From Trichosphaerium sp. ATCC 40318 (Eukaryota > Discosea > Flabellinia > Trichosidae), in contig JALMLS010000165.1 of NCBI GenBank assembly GCA_038496445.1, positions 107,576-171,575 of the forward strand: a stretch of DNA of 64,000 nucleotides. The letters are read 5' to 3'. Made by a program: the position numbers and the translations under genes. The notes below the pieces were generated by a model. That model was given only the letters and a program-made list of their open reading frames with translations. It ran no database searches and had not been told where the DNA came from. Of this stretch, positions 1-11,106 are shown piece by piece. Every line of letters starts with the position of its first letter. Position 1 is the first letter of the stretch.

Positions 1-24
1 AAGGCTAAAAGAGCTCTAAATGGC

Positions 25-171
25 TCAAAAGTTACTAAAACGTGTAGTGTAGTACTCATTTTCTATTGTTGGGTCGTAATCAGCGATAAATTTGTCTAGT
101 GCTACTCGTAATGTTATGTTTGATTTTCCAACTCCGCCTTGTCCAAGAACTACTATATTGTGCATTGACAT
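25..171 (-). CDS. Ras-like small GTPase, N-terminal part (cut by window edge or truncated)
   Basis: Small GTPase of the Ras superfamily, a GTP-driven signalling switch. Reading leftward from the ATG at 169-171, the visible residues include the P-loop GQGGVGKS and a Ras/Rap-type switch I (YDPTIE with the effector threonine). After EYYTT, where Ras proteins run into strand beta2, the frame meets a stop at about 25. Either a weak donor (GTTTTA, near 40) begins an intron that leads out of the window, or this is a truncated copy. A longer frame starts at 243, but the ATG at 171 places the P-loop at the usual distance from the N-terminus. The family call is solid; intactness cannot be judged. Confidence 0.55.
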   Translation of the reverse strand: MSMHNIVVLGQGGVGKSNITLRVALDKFIADYDPTIENEYYTTRFSNF

Positions 172-309
172 GCTAAAATCTGTGTTTGGTTGTGTGATGA
201 TAAAATAGAATTCATTGAACACTAGACTGGACTTAACAATCAATAAGCCCGATTACTCGATTGATTCAACAAGACCAAAGAAGGCTTTTACCCATAAGAA
301 TAGAAGTTG

Positions 310-576
310 AATCACAATGAGATAGGTTTACAGTATGACTGTACACCTCAATGCCTTGATACCTTCACCTGTTATTGATTGGGCAAAAGATAGGTCAATA
401 GTGCATTAACACAAATAAGCGATTGCTGGAACCTGTGAAGTCTCTTAAATACGTCACAGTAAATAATAAGTGCCGAAAAACTATGCATGGGAGATACTGA
501 ACAGACAACTGTGAGTAAATATGTAAGTGTTAACTTGTTTATTTCTAGCCAACGTTGATGGTCGTCATACAACTAG
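310..576. other. No recognisable gene
   Basis: Stretch between the Ras fragment and the F-box/LRR remnant. The only open frame (about 66 codons, minus strand) has no recognisable motif, and I see no RNA gene. It may be the decayed 3' part of the F-box/LRR copy. Confidence 0.4.
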
Positions 577-1309
577 TTAGACCCACTTTATATCCAATCC
601 CTTAGTAGAATCTTTCAAAACCGTGCTAGGGTATACAGAAAAAGTTTTTAGAGATGTCATATACTTAAAGCAAAGCAATAACACAGTATAAGGTTCAAGA
701 TTTACCAAATTCTTCAAACCAGAGTCAGTAGCACTTACACTAAATAGCTTCAAGGTTTTGACATTAATCAACGATGATCTGTAATAACAGATCTTGTAGA
801 TTCAATCGCCAATGTGTTTACATTACCACAAAGTTCAAGCCATGAGTTTTTGGACTGAATGATCATAACACCCTTTAGATACACGATCTCAAACAAAAAA
901 CATTTGAATATGATTGAAACTGTCACCTTTAAGATATGCGATATCAAACAATAAACATTTGATTGAAAACTTAAGATACACAATTTCAAATAAAAACACT
1001 TGATCTCGATTGATTCTGGAGAAGTGAATGAAAGAGTATGAACGCCCGAAAGTGTTTATACTCCACTCAGCCGATGACATTTTTAGTTTCAAACGCTATG
1101 GGCTTCCGTTGAGAACGTGACAATCTGATGAACGTGCTAACCTGATAGAAACAAACCCTATATTGAGACGAATAATGTCATTGAAGAGATTAGACACTGT
1201 TGAAGCTGTAATACGATTCCTTTTATCTAAAATAACTTAGAACATGCGCCAATGTCTCAGGTGGTAACTGTGGTACGGTTGTAGCGAAATTATGCTGTGT
1301 AGCTTCCAT
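577..1309 (-). pseudogene. Broken F-box/LRR gene copy
   Basis: A decayed relative of the F-box/LRR genes at 53590-54555 and 55795-56589. From ATG 1307-1309 the frame gives MEATQHNF then an F-box start (QLPPETLAHVLSYF). It then hits a stop, while the neighbouring frame continues the F-box (RITASTVSNLFNDII). A single-base frameshift near 1228-1236 therefore splits the domain. Further left, LRR pieces survive in different frames, such as TDSGLKNLVNLE at about 690-730 and VITD followed directly by LINVKTLKL, as if codons were lost. A short segment (FLFEIVYLK) is repeated between 860 and 1000. Multiple lesions mark it as a pseudogene. Confidence 0.72.
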
Positions 1310-1464
1310 CTTGTTATTCACAACAGTATCGAAAGGTCAGATAGTGTATTATAACCGTACGATGCTCGGAACACCTAAAAATCCTCAATGGTACTTAACA
1401 CTTTCCCATCTAAGTCAACTCAAATCAGCTTGTAAAAATTTGAACGATTACAAGACGACACAGC

Positions 1465-2385
1465 ATGAAATTTAAGATCGCTTATATTGTCGCTGTCATA
1501 TTCTGGGGAGTAGCTATTGCAGCGTGTGTTTTGGGTTCTTTTGGGGAACTTTACATTGATGACGAGGGAGTGTAAGTGGCTGTGTAAAAAGTTAAAGTTG
1601 ACGATGTTTTCTTGAAGCAAGCAAACGTTTTACAGCACACGTGCGAATTTGGCGATATCTACTCCTTTGATAACTATTGATGATTCATTTGCGTACGCTG
1701 ATTTGGATTGTGGTTCATTACCTTGGGTCGGTGATGAAAGAGATAGAGTACGTTTTTATTTTGCTTTTTTTTCGAAACGAGAACACGTCACGTGATTTTT
1801 AGCGTTGCTTTACAACGTTAGAGTTTTATAAATTATTTTACGCTACTTTAATTTATCACGTGATAGTAAATTGAGTAAACGTGCAGTTTTTAACTTATCT
1901 ATCATAGTGTGTTCAACTCAAAGCCGCAGGGTACGTTTTTATAAAATGGGTAAAAAAAAAATTGTTGGGTTTTTTTGGGGAAAGCCTGAGTACTCATTGC
2001 GTTTGTTTTGCAGGTTTACTTACTTGGGACTATTGGTTATCACTATATTAACTCTCATAGTTACAGCAACATTACTGTTTATTAAAAAACTAGGTAAATA
2101 ACGCGTGCCTATCGCGCTAGATTTTTTTGTTTGTCTCGCCATAATAATTATTAGGGCCAGCAAGAACAGGCGCTGTAACAGCAACTATCTTCCATTTTCT
2201 AGCAATTTTGATATGGTAAACAAGGCTATACCATGCCGCTAATACTAATTTATGCTCATAGGTGTGCTGTATTCCCTTACCAAAGTAATTTTTTTGATAT
2301 CAACAAACCTGGATATGGTATTATTATTGCTGGTCTTGGATGGGTTGCTACACTCATTGGTACCATTCTATCACTTGCTACTTAA
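1465..2385 (+). CDS. Four-TM claudin/PMP22-like membrane protein
   Basis: Six exons, 1465-1571, 1636-1747, 1908-1930, 2014-2093, 2170-2215 and 2262-2385, join in one frame to 163 residues. TM1 is at the N-terminus (residues 4-29, KIAYIVAVIFWGVAIAA). An extracellular loop of about 45 residues with a single cysteine follows. TM2 (FTYLGLLVITILTLIV), TM3 (AVTATIFHFLAILIW) and TM4 (GYGIIIAGLGWVATLIGTIL) come after a basic LKAAG. This order and size match the claudin/PMP22/SUR7 tetraspan fold, but the claudin W-GLW-C-C signature is absent, so only the topology is claimed. The third exon is a 23-nt microexon; without it the second and fourth exons do not join in frame. Probably a plasma-membrane protein of unknown partner. 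Confidence 0.68.
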
Positions 2386-2850
2386 TCGCCCAAAATAACA
2401 CCAACAATCTCCATAAATTATAACGTAAAAAAGAAAACCAACAACACGTGTTATTAAAACAAATAGAAAGAAAGTTTGAAATTATCACGTGATAAACATT
2501 TTAAAATATCAGAAAGAAAAAAACCGCATTCTCGAACTTCTCTGCTTTTTCTCCGTTCTTCCATCAAAAAAGTTTAATGAGTATCAAATTTTAAACTTAT
2601 ATATACTTGATAATGCTTCATGGGCATTCTTGGTTTTATAACTGCCATAGGTCGCTTTTTCTTTGTGATATTTTATTTTTTTTTTCTGTTTTTCTTTTGA
2701 CATAATATAACTAAAAAATCTGCTCCCCGTTTCTCATCGTGCAGCGTATAAATATGAGTGTATATACTTAAGCATCATCACGCAATTTAAGTCGTTTAAA
2801 AATATCAGCAGCTGAGAACTAAACAAGAGTTAAAAAAAAAGTCTTTTTTT
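2386..2850. other. AT-rich intergenic region
   Basis: Lies between the 3' ends of the tetraspan and coiled-coil genes. It holds two CACGTG palindromes (2455 and 2486) and T-rich tracts. No coding frame or RNA gene is seen. Confidence 0.5.
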
Positions 2851-3415
2851 TTACCAATAATTAAGAACAATATCACATACATGATTTTGTTGCAATTGTC
2901 CAAGTGCTTTCTCAAGAGCCAATACTTTTTGTTCAGCTTTAAGTGCACGTGTCCTCTCTTTTTCTAGATACTTTTGTGCTTCAGAAATCTTACGCTTTGA
3001 CTCTTCCAACTGCTTTTTGAGCGCTATCAAAACTTAAGTTCAAAAAACGCCAACAAGCTTCAACTTACTTCGCAAGCGTTTATCCTTTTTCGTTTTAACT
3101 TGTGCAAAGTCTGTAACTGTAGGCTCATGTTTAAACTCCCCTGGACGTGTTCCAGTAAGATCAAGCTTAGGAACTACAAGTAAAGTAACTAAAAGCACGT
3201 GATTGCAAAAAATAAAACGTACTGTGTAATCCTGAATTTATTTTCTTATGTGTCAACTTAGGTAAATGTCCTGTGGACTTTCCTTTCTTGTACCTCTTAC
3301 GCTTTGGCTCAAAATCACTAGACGATTCAGAAAAGCTCATACGCGTTGGAGAGTCAAGTCCTCTATCTGTGACAGAACGTCGAGCTTTAGGTGCAGTCCT
3401 ACTCCTAATCGACAT
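2851..3415 (-). CDS. Small basic coiled-coil protein
   Basis: Three exons from ATG 3413-3415 to TAA 2851-2853, frame-consistent. Residues 1-65 are basic and serine-rich (RSRTAPKARRS, then a KRKRYKKGKS cluster that could be a nuclear signal). The middle exon reads IPKLDLTGTRPGEFKHEPTV. The last exon is a heptad-like coiled coil (KKQLEESKRKISEAQKYLEKE, continuing to ALEKALGQLQQ). I do not recognise the family. The coiled coil suggests dimerisation and the basic N-terminus suggests nuclear or nucleic-acid association, both inference. Intron 1 contains one of the CACGTG palindromes. Confidence 0.6.
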
Positions 3416-3660
3416 TAAGATTTTGAAGAAAGCTCTTTAGTTAATACACTTACCGTGTAGTTTTTGACCTAGTCACTCTACTAATTTTTGTTTGTGAACG
3501 TGGTGATATTAGTTTATTATTCGTATTGTATGACAAGCTTCGAGCTACGATACAAAAATAAGTTTAAAACACAGAGCAAAAAAAGAAAAAAAAAAGAGAA
3601 GAAAAACTTAGTGGATTTTTTTTTTTGTTTGACATTACAAAAACATATATGCTATATCAT

Positions 3661-4721
3661 CTATGTACCAAACCCTCCACCAGGAACAAGGCGATGTCTA
3701 TTGTTAAGAGCTACTTTAAATTTTGAATCAATTTCTAGTGCCTTATCATAACATTCAATGGCTTTCTTGTGGTTGCCTAATCGCCTTTAAAAAAAAATCA
3801 GTCAGTGCGTGCTATAAGTGTAATAGAAAGACATAAAAACAACTAGAACTATTTTAGTACGCATTAACATACCTATACGATAGCCCTTTGTTATTCCAAG
3901 CCTCTTTGTTATTTGGATCAACGTCAATTACTTTATTATAGCATTGTATAGCGTTAAGCTGTCCTAAACGAGCATACGCAATACCTAGAACGCTTTAAGA
4001 ACAATTTTAACAACAACCATCCGGAATCGCACCCTTGTTGCTCCAGGCTTCTTTATGCCACGGTATAATCTCTGTTACTTTATCAAAACACTCTATAGCT
4101 GCAGTATATTGTAATTGATCGCAGTGAACAAGACCTACAGCGAATTTAAGAAATTCAATAAATAACCCACAATCAGTACAAAAAACGTACCTTTAAATAG
4201 CCAAGCCTTATCGTCTCTTGGATCTAGCGTCAGGACCTAGAAAAACAGAAAATAAGGCGCGAGTTCCAAAACGGACTTTTTGACAAAGTGGATCTATTTC
4301 ATGAATTGCTTACTTTCTCGTAGCATAATAATGCTGCATCATCTCTCAGCAGGTTTCTTAGTGTATCTCCTGTACTATGGTTATTTTAAAGTGACAAAAA
4401 AGGCAACGAATGAAATAGCGTTAGTTGAGTAGTTTAGAACTTGTTTTTGCGTATTTTGACATTGTTGACCAGTTTTAAGATCTTTTTTAGTTTTTCATTT
4501 TACTAACCTTTCCAAAGCCATGCAGATTTATCCCCTGAGTTGGTGACGAGGTGCTTGTCTATCATACGCAAGGCCAAAGTAAAGTGCTCTTCTTTATAAT
4601 ACCTCAGGCCCTTTTTTAGATAATTCTGGCTCCCGCGCGCACTCGTAGCTTTAAAGCCAGGTGGAGGCCTACTAATGAAAGATGCATCTATTTTTTTTGA
4701 TGCACCAAAACTACGCTCCAT
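3661..4721 (-). CDS. Tetratricopeptide repeat (TPR) protein
   Basis: Six exons from ATG 4719-4721 to TAG 3661-3663 join in frame. At least four TPR units of about 34 residues are visible with the usual W/L-G-Y-A-F-A-P pattern, for example YTAAIECFDKVTEIIP, NAIQCYNKVIDVDPNNKEAW and KKAIECYDKALEIDS. Several introns fall at the same place after the repeat's WxxKG. TPR arrays are helical scaffolds for protein binding; the partner is unknown. The N-terminus carries a short segment (FISRPPPGF) before the first repeat and the C-terminus ends in a glycine-rich PGGGFGT. The gene is divergent from SNW1 with about 180 bp between start codons. Confidence 0.8.
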
Positions 4722-4902
4722 TTATCAAGTGAATACAACCGATTCCGCCAACGTGCAAGATTATGTATGGTACGATGCCGTTGGCTTGAATTTCGCGAAC
4801 TACAAAGCTTTTCGACCCAAACTTAAGTAAAAGTCGACTTTAAGGCTTGTTCGCGTTCGGAAGCATTGCTGTTTCATTTCAAAAGCTCTTTATACAACAG
4901 GC
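4722..4902. promoter_or_regulatory. Shared divergent promoter region, TPR gene and SNW1
   Basis: The 181 bp between two start codons on opposite strands must contain both 5' regions. It includes TTCGCG near 4794 and a T-rich/purine-rich stretch before the SNW1 start. No clear TATA box is visible. Role inferred from position only. Confidence 0.4.
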
Positions 4903-7677
4903 ATGGCTGCGGCAACACTTAGTTCGTACGTTAATTTTAATCTATTATGGCTTCGAAACGATATTAACACATCACAGCTTATTGCCGGCCACGAAAAATA
5001 CATACCATAAACTAGAGGATCAACCTTTGTATCCGGCAACTACAAAGGAGCTAGTATCTACCAAAGTCGTTATTCCACCATACGGAGATCGTAAAGGATG
5101 GCTACCAAGGACAATGGAAGATTTTGGGGATGGTGGTGCTTTTCCTGAGATACACATACCTCAGTACCCTTTAAACATGGGAAAGGACACAACAAAAGTG
5201 AGTTTTAGAAAAAACGAATGGTTTACTGATTTTCATACACAGGGAACCAATGTTGTAAATTTACAAGCTGACGCTAAAGGAAACCTTAATTATGGCGCTA
5301 TAGTAGAAGTAGGACGCCGAAAGAGTAAGTACAACAGATATTTTGAACATTTGGTTTTTTCCTCCAAAGACCGAAATTTGGACTTTTTTTTTTTGCTCTT
5401 AAAACAGTGCTGCACTCATCACATTGTTATTTATTGCGTAAATAGACGTATTAGGGTTTTTTTTTTGAAAATTAATCAAATTATCCCTCACGGACCAATT
5501 CTTCCTCCTGATGTCTTAGAAACTATACTTACGTCATTATTTAGATGAAATTGTACATAGTAAAGCATCAGCGTTGCGTGTAAAACATTTCACAGAGGAC
5601 GAACTTCAAAAACCTGATGACGAGGAAGAAAAAAAAGCAACAGAGGTAAATATACTATAACATAACTACAACAGTATTACTGCATATTTTCAAGCTATTC
5701 CGATGTAATATAATTTGTTTTGGACTGAGAAAATTCACTTTTTTTCATTTTTTTTTCATTTGTTTTTTTGCTTTATTTCCTTTGCTTATATTATCATCTT
5801 AGAAAACCCGTGCTGCTTTAGAGAAGAGATTAAACATAAAAATCAATGCATCAAGACCAGCTGCAGTTGAACAAGTCGAAAAAGACGCAAAATATATTCG
5901 TTATGTTCCTGCTAACAAAGCCGCTTCTTTTAACTCTGGAGCTTCCTCACGCATCATTCGTATGGTAAGTACATCATAAACATCAAAATTATTACATCAT
6001 GCCGTACTACAGGCGTTAAAACACCCAAAGAATTCAAAAAACTAAATTTTTTTTTCTTTAGGTTGAAAGCGTTTCAGATCCACTTGAGCCTCCAAAGTTC
6101 CGCGCCAGAAAGGTCCCAGCATCACTTGAAGAACCTCCAGTACCAGTTATGCATTCACCTGATAGAAAACCTTCTGCAAAGACAAGAGAGGCATGGCGTA
6201 TACCACCTTGTGTTTCTTTGTGGAAGAATAACAGAGGTTATACTATTCCACTTGAAAAACGTCTTGCTGCAGATGGTAGAGGACTACAAGAGGTCCAAAT
6301 CAACCCACAATTCGCAAAACTATCTCAATCTCTTTATATCGCTGAGAGTAACGCTAGAGCTGAAGTAGCAAAGCGTCATGCTTTGCAACAACATTTGGCT
6401 CTTCAAGAACGTCAAGAGAGAGAAAGAGCATTGAAGGATATTGCAGAACAAGCTCGTCTTGAACGTCAAGGCATTGACTCTAAGATTAAAAATCAAAGAG
6501 GTAGAGATAAGGCTCTAGATGCTCGTGATGAGCTTCGTGAGGGTGAGAGACGTCTTAGAGAGCGTGCGCATCGTCTTGAGAACTTCAAGGGTGCAAACAA
6601 GTCAAAGTTCATGCGTGATAATGATCGTGATATTTCTGAGAAGATCGCTTTGGGAATGAATGTTGCTCAGACCCAAGAAGCTCAGTATGATCAACGTCTC
6701 TTCAATCAATCGCAAGGTATCGATTCTGGATATGGAAATGATGAGGGTTTTGCTGTTTATGATAAGCCTCTATTCAGAAGAGATGACCACAGTCTCATCT
6801 TCAAAGCTCCTAAAAAAGATGATACACAAGTACGTTTTTTTTGCTTTGCATTGAAAGAGACCTCCACAACTTTCTTACTGACCGTTTATTTAGTATAGCG
6901 ATATGTCACTTGATGATATAGTTAACACAAAACGATTTAAGCCTCATAAAGGATTCAAGGGTACTGAGGAACAAGATAATGCTGCCAGAACAGAACCTGT
7001 TCAATTCGAAGAAGATGAAAATAATGTCGATGGTTTTGGACTTGAGGAGTACACCAAAGAGCGAGAAAAGAGAGAATCACAACGTAAATCTCTTGGTGTA
7101 ATGAACGCTGTTGGAGGTATGTACCGTAAAACCACGTGACTAATGGTAGCATTCAGAGAAATCAAAAACGACAAAAAGTTTTTCGTTATTTTATTTTCTC
7201 GTTTTATTCTGACATTTTCTTGTTTAGGTTCTGCTGGAGGTGCTGATGAACTTAAGGGTCGTAAACGTGATCGTATGGAATTCGAAGCAGCTAAGTCCCC
7301 AGATGAAAAAAAAAAGGCTGAAGATCGTCCACGCAAGAGGACAAGAGAAGCAAGTCCTAGCGATTCTGATAGCGATTCATCGATGAGCAGTCCAAGAAGA
7401 CGATCAAGAAGTCCACCTCGTCGTAATGACAGAAGACAAGATTATAGACGCAATGATAGGCGTAATGATAGACGTGATTACAGGCGAAGAGATGATAGAA
7501 GAGATTACAGAAGAGATGATCGTGATAACAGAGACCGTAGAGATCGTAGAGGTGAGAATACATATTGTTCTTTTTCCTCTTTCTAACTTTTTTAACTTTG
7601 TAGATCGCCGACGCTCTCGTTCTCGTTCAGGATCAAGAGATGAGTATGGTCGTAGAAAGGATAGCAGAGGAAGATGA
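4903..7677 (+). CDS. SNW1: SNW domain protein (SKIP/Prp45), spliceosome and transcription cofactor
   Basis: Orthologue of SNW1/SKIP, a core component of the activated spliceosome that also acts as a transcription coregulator in the nucleus. The start at 4903 (MAAATLSS, 23-nt first exon) aligns with the usual family N-terminus. Landmarks in order are PPYGDRKGWLPR, DFGDGGAFPEIH, YIRYVPA, the SNW core (VPVMHSPDRK, WRIPPCVSLWKN, GYTIPLEKRLAADGRGLQ), a charged helix, DRDISEKIALG and YDQRLFNQSQGIDSG. The intron starting near 5326 must end just before 5546 to restore the family alignment. Beyond the usual C-terminus (PVQFEEDE) lies an extra Arg/Asp/Ser-rich tail of roughly 130 residues with SRSRSGSR, in three exons. 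AATAAATAAA follows the stop and is a likely poly(A) signal. Confidence 0.95.
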
Positions 7678-8226
7678 GAGAAGAAAATATAAAGATCATG
7701 TGTACAAAAAAACTTTTGGATGAATAAATAAAAAAAAAATACAAAAAAAGTTTCTCAAACACAACTGTATTCGTTCAATCCTACTTTCCCCCACCCCACC
7801 GACTGAGCTTACGTTTCATTTCGCTTATAAAATGAGCAGTTTCAACACGTCAATCGTTTAGTAACAAAACTAGGTGTCTTCATAGCTGAAAATGTCTAAA
7901 CAACACCTTGTCACTGCATATCTTTCGAGGATGGATATCTTTGAGGGCAAATAAGGCAACAAACTTTGTCACATACCAAAACTAGATTCAAAAGGGCTAC
8001 TCACAGTTTTAAGTTTTCTGTACAAAAGGTTGTAGAACAATCCAGATTGAATACAAAAACATGAACGTATTTCTTATTTTTTTCTTACTTAATTATTCAA
8101 ACTACATTGACTTTATTCTCATTAACAAAGTCGTGAAGCGTGAAACACTACGCTATAAACCGTATATACACACTTTATTTTAGAGTATAGTGATACCTTG
8201 CACGTGACAGTTATGTAACAACAAAA
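7678..8226. other. Intergenic region between convergent genes
   Basis: Contains the SNW1 3' end signal near 7721, AT-rich DNA and a CACGTG at 8201. No coding frame of note and no RNA gene recognised. Confidence 0.5.
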
Positions 8227-8879
8227 TTACAGGTTTTTTCGATAGACATAAAAAAATCCAGGTTCATAAAGCACTTTCCCTTCTGGATCATCCCAAGGAC
8301 GTGTTTCCTCTATCCTAGAGTATCCGTGCTTCTCGTAATAAGCGAATAAATGAGTGTTCTTCCATGCTACAGTGCATTGACTGTATTTACAACCACATTC
8401 TTTGCCCCTACGTTCTGCTTCTTGAATGAGAGCCGTTCCGTAACCTCAAACGATTATTTAATCGCCTGTTATCTCGGTTTACTCACCTTTCTTGCGGTAC
8501 TCCTCTCTGACAGCTAACATGCCTATAATACACGTATATAAGAAGATTAAGAAGACGAAGAAGAGTTTTGTACCAAATTCGATTGTATGTCCTTGTATGT
8601 CTACTTTTACGCATCCTATTAGCTCTTTTGCTATTGGAAAGTAAGGTAGAGTGTGAGAAAAGGCGTTAAACCTTCGTTTAATGCTAGTATCATCTTTTTG
8701 TGTTTAACAAGTTCGCTCAGTTCTGTAGAGTCTGTTCTGTCTCCTTTCGTGAATATCTCGAATTCATACGCTTTATTGAGCAATATGACCAATTCAGAGA
8801 CCTTAGCCTCTAAATGCGCCGTTATATAGCGTAAAAGTATGATTTATTACCAACCTGGAGCTTCACAAAACGCTAACAT
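8227..8879 (-). CDS. GNAT-family N-acetyltransferase
   Basis: Predicted acetyl-CoA-dependent N-acetyltransferase of the GNAT fold. Five exons join in frame from ATG 8877-8879 to TAA 8227-8229. Early residues give the family helix (SELVILLNKAYEFEI). A strand (ELIGCVKVDI) leads to motif A, GMLAVREEYRKKGYGTALI, which contains the R/KxxGYG acetyl-CoA pyrophosphate loop. Motif B ends in FAYYEKHGY, and a C-terminal strand carries FFYVYRKNL. The substrate is unknown. The N-terminus (MLAFCEAP) is slightly short for the family, so the start is tentative. Confidence 0.8.
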
Positions 8880-8902
8880 GTTGAGTTTAGAAACGTGATT
8901 AC

Positions 8903-9085
8903 TTATTTTTGGCCTTGATAGTCAAAATCCATGTGTACTGCAAGCGCTGATTTCCACCTCTTGAAAGGGTGTTGTATCACTGCTTTTGGCATTGCCGTAG
9001 ACTCGAAGAATTGAGAGTTACCTTTTATGGTCTTGCTGAAACTATGCAAGGTACAGTCAACTCTCCATTCTAATAACAAATCCAT
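8903..9085 (-). CDS. Small hypothetical ORF upstream of the GNAT gene
   Basis: A 60-codon frame ending 24 bp before the GNAT start, on the same strand. It reads like a real soluble protein (AVIQHPFKRWKSALAVHMDF) but I recognise no family. It could be an independent short gene, an upstream ORF in the GNAT transcript, or a lost N-terminal exon, since its TAA overlaps a possible donor TAAGTAATC. Low confidence. Confidence 0.3.
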   Translation of the reverse strand: MDLLLEWRVDCTLHSFSKTIKGNSQFFESTAMPKAVIQHPFKRWKSALAVHMDFDYQGQK

Positions 9086-9283
9086 ATCTACGCATAAGTT
9101 GATTGTGATGTGCTAAGTTAAATATAAACTATGACCGAACGTAAAAAATCACGTGCTCAACATGTTTTTTTTTCTTGATGTCTTCTTAACGACATACAAG
9201 ATAATGAAAAGCATTATTTACTTATTGACGTTTTGCTACAATGAACTCATCAGAGATTAAGTGTGCACAAAGTCTTCAATCGT

Positions 9284-10456
9284 TCAAGCGAATCCAAGCC
9301 ATTCTGCCCACGAAATAATCCAAGATACTGGCTGAGCATCAGCTGGTTTTTTCTTCTTGACTGAATGATTGTATTGTTCGATGTCTTCACCGTGTTTTAT
9401 GATTTTTTCTTCTGCCCAGCGTGCAACACTGGAAAACAGTTCATGAACATTTACACCCTAATTTTTTCATTAATTAAAATTCAGTTGTTGGATTGGCATA
9501 TACTCACCGTTTTGGAGCTGACTTCGTAATAAGGGCAGTTCCAGTACTCAGAAAGTTCAGCTATTTGTTTTGTGGATACTTGTCTTCTATCTGTCAGGTC
9601 ACACTTTGCAGCAACGATTACAAACTTAATCTAATCATGGTAAGTCAAGTGCTTTGTTTTTGTTCTGTTGAGGCGTCTTACTTTGGCTGCATCATCTTTT
9701 CCTATACATGTCTCTATCATTTCCTTGTACTGTTCGAGTACTTCAAATGATCTCTTTACTGTCACATCAAAAACCAAAAGAGCCACATCTGAACCTCTAT
9801 AAAAAGCTACTTATGCAGAAAATTAGTTTTTTTTTTCCTTGTTAATGTCGTGCCTCCTGGCAATGAAAATCGTTCTCTCCCAGCGGTACTACATTATCGT
9901 AAGTAATAATAAACAATAAAGGCACTTAATGTTTGGTATCACGTGAGTTAAAGGAGAAAATGACATGATTTAACAAGTCAAAAAGATTACAAAAAATTAT
10001 CTTTATAGCGTTGTAAACTAACACTAAAAGCACTTACTCCCAAATTTGCAATAACAGATTTTCAACACTCTTGCCAGGTACAGTTTTAGACAACTACAAG
10101 TATTGAGAAGTAAACTCATAGCGAACAAAATAGTTTGAATGTAAAAATAGCTTGAATTTAAAAATAGCTTAGAAGTAGCTTCTGATAGATGTTGTACAAA
10201 ATCAGCGCCAATCGTATTTCTATGCGTTGAGAACCTTCCTTTCACATAGCGTTCCATTAAAGATGTTTTACCAACACCTAACCATAATGTAAGCTTTTCC
10301 TTTACAAATGCTTTATTTTTTGGTGTAAAGCACTTTCGTGCATGTTAAAGATAGTTTTACTTCGCACTTACCTGAATCACCAACAACAATTACCTTGGCA
10401 ATTAACTTTGTCTTTCGACTCCCCGATACTTGCCCTGTTTTTGAAGCTTTTGGCAT
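9284..10456 (-). CDS. Rab7-like small GTPase
   Basis: Membrane-trafficking GTPase of the Rab family, closest in motifs to Rab7. Seven exons from ATG 10454-10456 to TGA 9284-9286. G1 is GDSGVGKTSLMERYV (split by intron 1), switch I THRNTIGADF, G3 LLQIWDTAGRERF, then AFYRGSDVALLVFDVT. G4 is degenerate (AAKCD instead of NKxD) and G5 appears as SSKT. The 46-nt intron between the RFSLPG and AFYRG exons has no GT donor; a GC donor (AG then GCACGA) gives an exact family alignment. The C-terminus ends EWLGFA without the prenylated cysteines Rabs normally need. An alternative donor (GTATCT) in the last exon would give a tail with one cysteine. Confidence 0.85.
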
Positions 10457-11106
10457 CGTACTTTGGTTACGGGAGAAACAAATCTACTATGATGATTAAG
10501 TTTGTGCTTACAATAGACACTACACTTACTTAATTGTTTGCGACTGAAGAGTTACACATTTCAAACACTTGGTTTAACTAGACATGGCTTTTATCAAGTC
10601 AATACCGACAATAGGGAGCTACGGTATTTTGTACACGTGTTAGACCAATCCTCAATCCCAACAAAAGCTATTGCAAGACGATCTGGGAGGAAAGGAACAC
10701 ACTGCCCCTGACCGATAACTCTGGCACAAAGCGAGTGTCTGGTTTATTTACATAACACGATCGCATGTGCATTGATAAATGAAGAAAACGATTTTTTTTT
10801 TTTTTTGAAATTGTAAAAAGGGCGGTTGTGGGCGGGTGATTTCTGCTTGCTATCGTATAAACTGCTTCGGTTGGTTGCTTGTCTTTGTTGGATCAGTCCA
10901 GCTTGTTCAAACGTCTGAAATATCTCACATGTTCAGACATTAAGTAATGAAATCACACTGATAAAATAGCTACCAGCTCTATGTGCTTGATTTGTGAACA
11001 AGTTCTAGCAATATCATCGCCTTAGTCCTAAAAGACAATATATTTATGGATAGTATAAGTGTTCTTTATTTACAGTTGTTGTGTTTTGTACAAGGTTGCC
11101 ACATTG
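10457..11106. other. Intergenic region, no gene recognised
   Basis: Contains a long T tract near 10795, a short GC-richer patch (GGGCGGTTGTGGGCGGG, about 10819) and one CACGTG. No convincing coding frame. Confidence 0.45.
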
